A DNA stretch of 64,000 nucleotides, taken from Peribacillus simplex (GTDB lineage Bacteria; Bacillota; Bacilli; Bacillales; DSM-1321). The stretch lies in assembly GCF_900156045.1 (NCBI RefSeq), contig NZ_FTMX01000002.1, forward strand, positions 372,001-436,000, read 5' to 3'. Below, piece by piece: positions 60,011 through 64,000 of the stretch. Each line of letters opens with the position of its first letter. Within the stretch, counting starts at the first letter, position 1. A program made the translations under genes and the position numbers. The notes beneath the pieces are model-generated. The model made no database searches and was not told where the DNA came from. It saw nothing but the letters and a program-made list of their open reading frames with translations.

Positions 60011-60763
60011 TTACTTCACTCCCCATTTCAGTTGAACATTACGTTCAAGGCGGGAGAAGACGACATTATCCACGATTGTTCCGATGATGGCGATGATGAT
60101 CATCACGGAAATGACCAAATCCATTTGTCCCAGTGATCTGCCCATTTCCAGCAATTGTCCAAGACCGCCTCCCCCGCCAAGTAATTCACCTGCCATCAGT
60201 GCACGCCAGGAAAAGGCCCATGCAATTCTGAGACCGGATATTATTTGCGGGACGGATGCTGGTAAAATCACGGTGCGAAGAAAATGAAACCCGGTCGATC
60301 CATATGTTTTGGCAACCCTCTGATACAACTGGGGGACATTCCGGAAACCACTTGTTGCATTAACCGTCATCGTCCAAGTCGCGCCGATGGTGACAATAAA
60401 GAGAATCGAAAAATCATTCAATCCAAACCAAATGATTGCTAAAGGGAACCACACGATACTCGGGATGGACTGTAATGCCGTCACGACGAATCCTAAAGTG
60501 TCTTCAACCAATTTAAAGCGCCAAATGAAATATCCTAATATAAGACCTACTATAATGGCAATCGTAAAGCCGATCAGGATACGGCCAAGGCTTTTTCCGA
60601 TGGCTTCAGTTATTTGTCCGCTCATCAGTCCATTAAACAATGTTTCCAAAACCTGGGTCAGGCTTGGGAACATGAATTCCGGAAGACTGGAAAGTCTAGA
60701 TGTGACTTCCCATATCCCCGCTATCATCGCGATGAATATGATTCGTCTTAAAGCTGTAATCAT
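60011..60763 (-). CDS. ssuC: Sulfonate-type ABC transporter permease
   Basis: A 250-residue permease with six membrane segments of the SsuC/TauC family. The EAA loop is QRVAKTYGSTGFHFLRTVILP, and AWSWRALMAGELLGGGGGLG-like motif (FSWRALMAGELLGG) is typical. The ATG at 60763 has a full AAGGAGG nine bases upstream, so the start is firm, and it overlaps the 3' end of the ATPase gene by 68 bases, implying coupled translation. Confidence 0.83.
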   Translation of the reverse strand: MITALRRIIFIAMIAGIWEVTSRLSSLPEFMFPSLTQVLETLFNGLMSGQITEAIGKSLGRILIGFTIAIIVGLILGYFIWRFKLVEDTLGFVVTALQSIPSIVWFPLAIIWFGLNDFSILFIVTIGATWTMTVNATSGFRNVPQLYQRVAKTYGSTGFHFLRTVILPASVPQIISGLRIAWAFSWRALMAGELLGGGGGLGQLLEMGRSLGQMDLVISVMIIIAIIGTIVDNVVFSRLERNVQLKWGVK

Positions 60764-61538
60764 TCCCCATTTCCTCCTTCAGCACTTTTTCAATTTCCTC
60801 CTGTAAAATCGATAGAACCCTTTGTTCTGTATGCAAAGTTACACTATCCGGCATAACTCCATCTTTCATGGAAGGGACGGAAATCGTCTCTTTAATTTTC
60901 CCGGGACGGGTTGCAAAGACGATAATTTTTTCGGAAAGCTGAACAGCCTCACGAATGTTATGGGTAACGAAAAAGATTGTCACTTTAGTTTTTCTCCAGA
61001 TCTCGAGCAGTTCTTTATGCAAGACCATCCTCGTTTGCTCATCCAGCGCAGAGAATGGCTCATCCATCAACAGGATATCCGGTTCCATCACCAACGCTCT
61101 TGCGATGGCTACCCTCTGTTTCATGCCCCCTGATAGTTGATGTGGATAGGAGTCAACATATCGGCTGAGGTGAACCATTTTTAAAATGTCCAATGCTTTG
61201 GCTTTAGCCTCTTCATTGGGAATTTTCTTTAACTTCAATCCGTATGTAACATTTTCAAGTACCGTCAACCAAGGAAATAACCCCGCCTCTTGAAATACTA
61301 CGACCCGTTCCGGACCTGGCTTCATCACTTTTTTCCCAGCTACACGTATTTCACCTGCATCTGCCTTATCAAGGCCGGCAATCAGATAAAGGAGTGTGGA
61401 TTTACCACATCCAGAAGGGCCGACGATCGAAACGAAGCTTCCTTTCTCGACCTCTATGTTTATCTTATCGAGCACCTTTATGCTTTCTTTCTTTTCATTC
61501 TTAAAACTTTTTTCAATGCCATCTATTGTTAAATACAT
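60696..61538 (-). CDS. ssuB: Sulfonate-type ABC transporter ATPase
   Basis: A 280-residue ATPase of the SsuB/TauB group. Walker A is GPSGCGKST, signature LSGGMKQRVAIARAL, Walker B ILLMDEPFSALDEQ, and H-loop FFVTHNIREA. AGLFPWLTVLENVTYGL is the Q-loop region. It is the first gene of the operon; a promoter TTGACA-17-CATTAT is at 61589-61617. The long C-terminal tail overlaps the permease gene. Confidence 0.84.
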   Translation of the reverse strand: MYLTIDGIEKSFKNEKKESIKVLDKINIEVEKGSFVSIVGPSGCGKSTLLYLIAGLDKADAGEIRVAGKKVMKPGPERVVVFQEAGLFPWLTVLENVTYGLKLKKIPNEEAKAKALDILKMVHLSRYVDSYPHQLSGGMKQRVAIARALVMEPDILLMDEPFSALDEQTRMVLHKELLEIWRKTKVTIFFVTHNIREAVQLSEKIIVFATRPGKIKETISVPSMKDGVMPDSVTLHTEQRVLSILQEEIEKVLKEEMGNDYSFKTNHIHRDDSGDMGSHI

Positions 61539-61588
61539 AAAGTCACCCCACTTTTATATCGCATCGATTTACTAAACATTATTTCTTA

Positions 61589-61617
61589 ATAATGATTAAT
61601 CCAATGGTTTTTGTCAA
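61589..61617 (-). promoter_or_regulatory. Promoter of the sulfonate-type transporter operon
   Basis: TTGACA (61612-61617) and CATTAT (61589-61594), 17 bases apart. ATTGGATTA lies between the boxes, as in the promoter at 22942-22970, a possible common regulator site. Confidence 0.6.
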
Positions 61618-61738
61618 CTATAAAAATGCAAAAATTCTAATTTATCGGTATCTTTCCATTCAACTGTCATTGTATTGATAAATATTCCAAACTTACATAA
61701 AAATGCATACGGGAAAATTCCATTCAGCAAATAAAAAA

Positions 61739-61762
61739 CCTGAGCCCTTGTAAGGGTTCAGG
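61739..61762 (-). terminator. Terminator of the YhgE/Pip gene
   Basis: CCTGAACCCTT pairs with AAGGGCTCAGG on the minus strand, followed by TTTTTTA. Confidence 0.8.
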
Positions 61763-61789
61763 CTAATTTTAATATCCATTTTTATACCC

Positions 61790-63892
61790 TTAAAAAATCC
61801 TGCTTCCATACAATTTATCCTTCATTTTTTGTGTCCTTGCATGCAGTGGCTTTTTCAAAATGATACCTAATATGAGCGTGATTATTAAAAAGAGAATCAA
61901 GATAAAAATGTCCTTGCCAGCTACGCTCCATGTTATTCCCCCAACAGATTCACGAAGTAATCCCACAGCATAGGTGAATGGCAAGAAAGGGTTAATATGT
62001 TGAAAAAAGGGCGGTGTGACTTGAATGGGGAAAGTGCCGCCTGAACTTGATATTTGAAGGACCATCAAGACGACGCTTATCCCTTTTCCAACATTTCCAA
62101 GAACGGAAACGAAGGTGTAGACAATGAGTGTAAATACTGTACTTATCAGAACTGAAAACAGGATGTACTCAAATTTATCCGCTACATAAACACCGATAAG
62201 GATGATATTCCCAATAGAAACACTAAGAGCCTGCATTACCCCAATGATGAAAAATATAAGATATCTCCCGATATAAATTTGATACGGGCTGTAGACTTTT
62301 TGAGAAACGCCCACGCTAAGCATGGAAATCAATATTGTACCGCCAACCCAAAGGGAAAGTGCCGTAAAGAAAGGGGACATGGCGGATCCATAGTTCGGAA
62401 TCGGAAAGAGACTGTGTTTATTGAGCAGCACTGGCTCTGAAAAAAATTCACTTTCTTGTTCAATATCATTCCTTAGGAAATCGATCACTTCTTCCAAATC
62501 ATAAGTCTTATCGATTTCCCTCATTTTAGAAGCTAGTGCCTTTATTTTCGTTTCGATTTCCGGAAACTTATTCATTAACTTATCGATATCCCCTGTACGT
62601 GTTTCCAATGTTCGATTGGTCTCATTCAACAGCATCCTCACCTCAGGAAGAACCTTGGTTCCCTCCGCCATCGTGACCTGGACATTATTCAATATTGATT
62701 CCGTTTCGTTCCAGATTTCATTGAATTTTGGCCCTGTTTCCTTTGAATAACTTTCCTGGAAGCTTGCCAAAACTTGATCATTGTTCCCGCCAAGTTCGAT
62801 AAGATTGCCGAAGGCTCGGTTATTCAGCGCTTGAAGTTGGTTCGAAGTATTATCCCTTAATTCATCAACCAGCTGTATTTCTGGCTGAAGCAAGTTTTTC
62901 TCATTAAATTGATTGACTCTCACCAATAAATTATACATACTGTCCAAAAGGTACAACTCTTTATTTAGCCTCGTTACCCCTTGTTCCACTAGCTGATTCG
63001 ACTCATTGTCAGGCAAATCCTGACCCGTTAACCTGTTTGCCAGGACTAAAACGGATTCATTATCGCTCCTGATGTTCGCGATATCATTTTTCAAGATGGA
63101 ATTGATTCCTTCGAATGCCTGCCTTGTTGAATCTACATAACTAGAAACGTCCGATACCAATTTGTCCTTCTGCAACGTTATTCCTTCTATTGAATCCAAT
63201 CCATCATTGACCTTCTTAATGATATCTTCAGCCTTTTTAACATGTGTTTGAACGGTTTTGATATTTTGTTCAAGCTCAGGCAGTTGACCCTCTAATAAAT
63301 ACACCATATTCTTCATTTTTTGAATTGTCGGCAACTCGTTTTGCAATGTGATTCCCAGTTCATTAAAGATTGCAAGGATACTCCCACTGGCCGATTTGAT
63401 AAAGGTTTTGCTCACATTGTCCACAATGCTGTTTGCACCCGCTGCCGTAATTTTAGGAGCAATGGAATTTATTTTTTCATTCACATAGTAATCAATCTCC
63501 GCCTTTTTAGGGTCATCGGTCATGATTGTCGCAATATGTTCGGAAAAGTTCTCCGGAATGATTATGGATGCATAAAAATCCCCCTTTTCCACCTTAGCTT
63601 TTGCCTCTTTTTCCGAAGTGAATCTCCAGCCTAAATCCTTATTCTCCTTTAACCCCTCTATGACTTCCTTGCCTATGTTCACGGCTTCGCCATTTAACTC
63701 CGCACCTTTATCATTATTGGCAACACCGACAAGAATTCCCTCCGTATTTGCATACGGGTCCCAAGATGCGACAATATTAAACCACGCATAAATGGAAGGG
63801 ATGAACATGAGAAAAACTACTACGATACAAACAAAGAAATTTTTATAAATGCTTTTTAAATCGTCAATGAAAATTTCCCGAATATTTCTCAA
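61790..63892 (-). CDS. yhgE: YhgE/Pip-family large membrane protein
   Basis: A 700-residue protein with one N-terminal membrane segment (about 18-40), a large extracytoplasmic region (about 45-520) with coiled-coil stretches, and five or six C-terminal membrane segments of ABC-2-permease type. AWFNIVASWDPYANTEGILVGVANND near the N-terminus is the YhgE/Pip signature, related to phage infection protein Pip. The function in Bacillus is unclear. Translation starts at TTG 63892, six bases after GGGGG. The gene is somewhat shorter than B. subtilis YhgE. Confidence 0.85.
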   Translation of the reverse strand: MRNIREIFIDDLKSIYKNFFVCIVVVFLMFIPSIYAWFNIVASWDPYANTEGILVGVANNDKGAELNGEAVNIGKEVIEGLKENKDLGWRFTSEKEAKAKVEKGDFYASIIIPENFSEHIATIMTDDPKKAEIDYYVNEKINSIAPKITAAGANSIVDNVSKTFIKSASGSILAIFNELGITLQNELPTIQKMKNMVYLLEGQLPELEQNIKTVQTHVKKAEDIIKKVNDGLDSIEGITLQKDKLVSDVSSYVDSTRQAFEGINSILKNDIANIRSDNESVLVLANRLTGQDLPDNESNQLVEQGVTRLNKELYLLDSMYNLLVRVNQFNEKNLLQPEIQLVDELRDNTSNQLQALNNRAFGNLIELGGNNDQVLASFQESYSKETGPKFNEIWNETESILNNVQVTMAEGTKVLPEVRMLLNETNRTLETRTGDIDKLMNKFPEIETKIKALASKMREIDKTYDLEEVIDFLRNDIEQESEFFSEPVLLNKHSLFPIPNYGSAMSPFFTALSLWVGGTILISMLSVGVSQKVYSPYQIYIGRYLIFFIIGVMQALSVSIGNIILIGVYVADKFEYILFSVLISTVFTLIVYTFVSVLGNVGKGISVVLMVLQISSSGGTFPIQVTPPFFQHINPFLPFTYAVGLLRESVGGITWSVAGKDIFILILFLIITLILGIILKKPLHARTQKMKDKLYGSRIF

Positions 63893-64000
63893 AACATACC
63901 CCCGTGCAAATGTATTTTGATACTATTATTCGAAGAAATTTCTTAATCGATACTAAGTAAACATATCCATGGATTTATTGAAACAAATATTCATGATCTA

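Overview
The window is a stretch of chromosome from a low-GC, endospore-forming member of the Bacillaceae. The evidence is a Spo0E-type phosphatase, a CotH/CotG-like spore-coat pair with sigma-K-like promoter boxes, a CwlO-type endopeptidase, many close relatives of B. subtilis genes (yetJ, ykhA, dhaS, ampS, yxcD, yqiG, yvcT, nrnA, yhgE), strong AGGAGG ribosome sites, several TTG/GTG starts, and SAM-I and TPP riboswitches. A Peribacillus (former Bacillus simplex group) species is my guess; this is inference, not a database match. I saw no rRNA, tRNA, CRISPR array or intact insertion sequence.

Layout. 0-7.5 kb: housekeeping genes (peptide-transporter ATPase fragment, BI-1 protein, thioesterase, M15 peptidase, DinB protein, ABC exporter, SGNH hydrolase, GNAT, Spo0E-like and FbpA-like small proteins). 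7.6-11.6 kb: an orphan SAM-I riboswitch, divergent from a TPP-riboswitch-controlled thiamine salvage operon tenA-thiW-thiD-thiM-thiE. 11.6-16.2 kb: a NiaP-like niacin permease, dhaS and ampS. 16.1-19.5 kb: a degenerate 3.3-kb integrative element in the 3' end of ampS, flanked by 69-bp direct repeats, with a broken tyrosine integrase, a secreted matrixin-type metalloprotease, a lipoprotein and a frameshifted gene. 19.6-28 kb: cold-shock protein, DUF218 protein, beta-lactamase-like hydrolase, a decayed sulfur-type locus, amino acid antiporter, aldose epimerase, yxcD pair and the CwlO-like peptidase.

28.6-32.6 kb: sulfate ABC transporter operon (order of transcription sbp-cysT-cysW-cysA), preceded by an attenuator-like leader that shares a motif with the decayed locus at 22.8 kb. 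32.7-39.1 kb: a tryptophan-to-anthranilate (kynurenine) operon transcribed esterase-kynU-permease-kynA-pseudo kynB-nadD-like. Its formamidase gene kynB is destroyed by frameshifts. 39.3-51.4 kb: MerR regulator, SulP permease, 6-phospho-beta-glucosidase, Old Yellow Enzyme, HesB-like protein, several oxidoreductases, Bcr-type drug exporter and an MBL hydrolase. 52.5-54.2 kb: the CotH kinase gene divergent from a 13-residue-repeat CotG-like gene. 54.7-57.6 kb: CoA-transferase/acyl-CoA dehydrogenase/DUF3870 operon with an unexplained attenuator-like leader. 57.9-61.6 kb: nrnA next to a sulfonate-type ABC transporter. 61.8-63.9 kb: a YhgE/Pip membrane protein.

Three themes recur: sulfur acquisition (SAM riboswitch, sulfate and sulfonate transporters, SulP permease, DUF2292 relic, nrnA), NAD/tryptophan/niacin metabolism (NiaP, kyn operon, NadD paralogue), and ongoing gene decay (integrase, kynB, yezD-like gene, element-borne gene). 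The best leads for something not previously described are the leader motif shared by the two sulfur-linked loci, the free-standing SAM-I riboswitch, the leader of the CoA-transferase operon, and the small ampS-targeting element.
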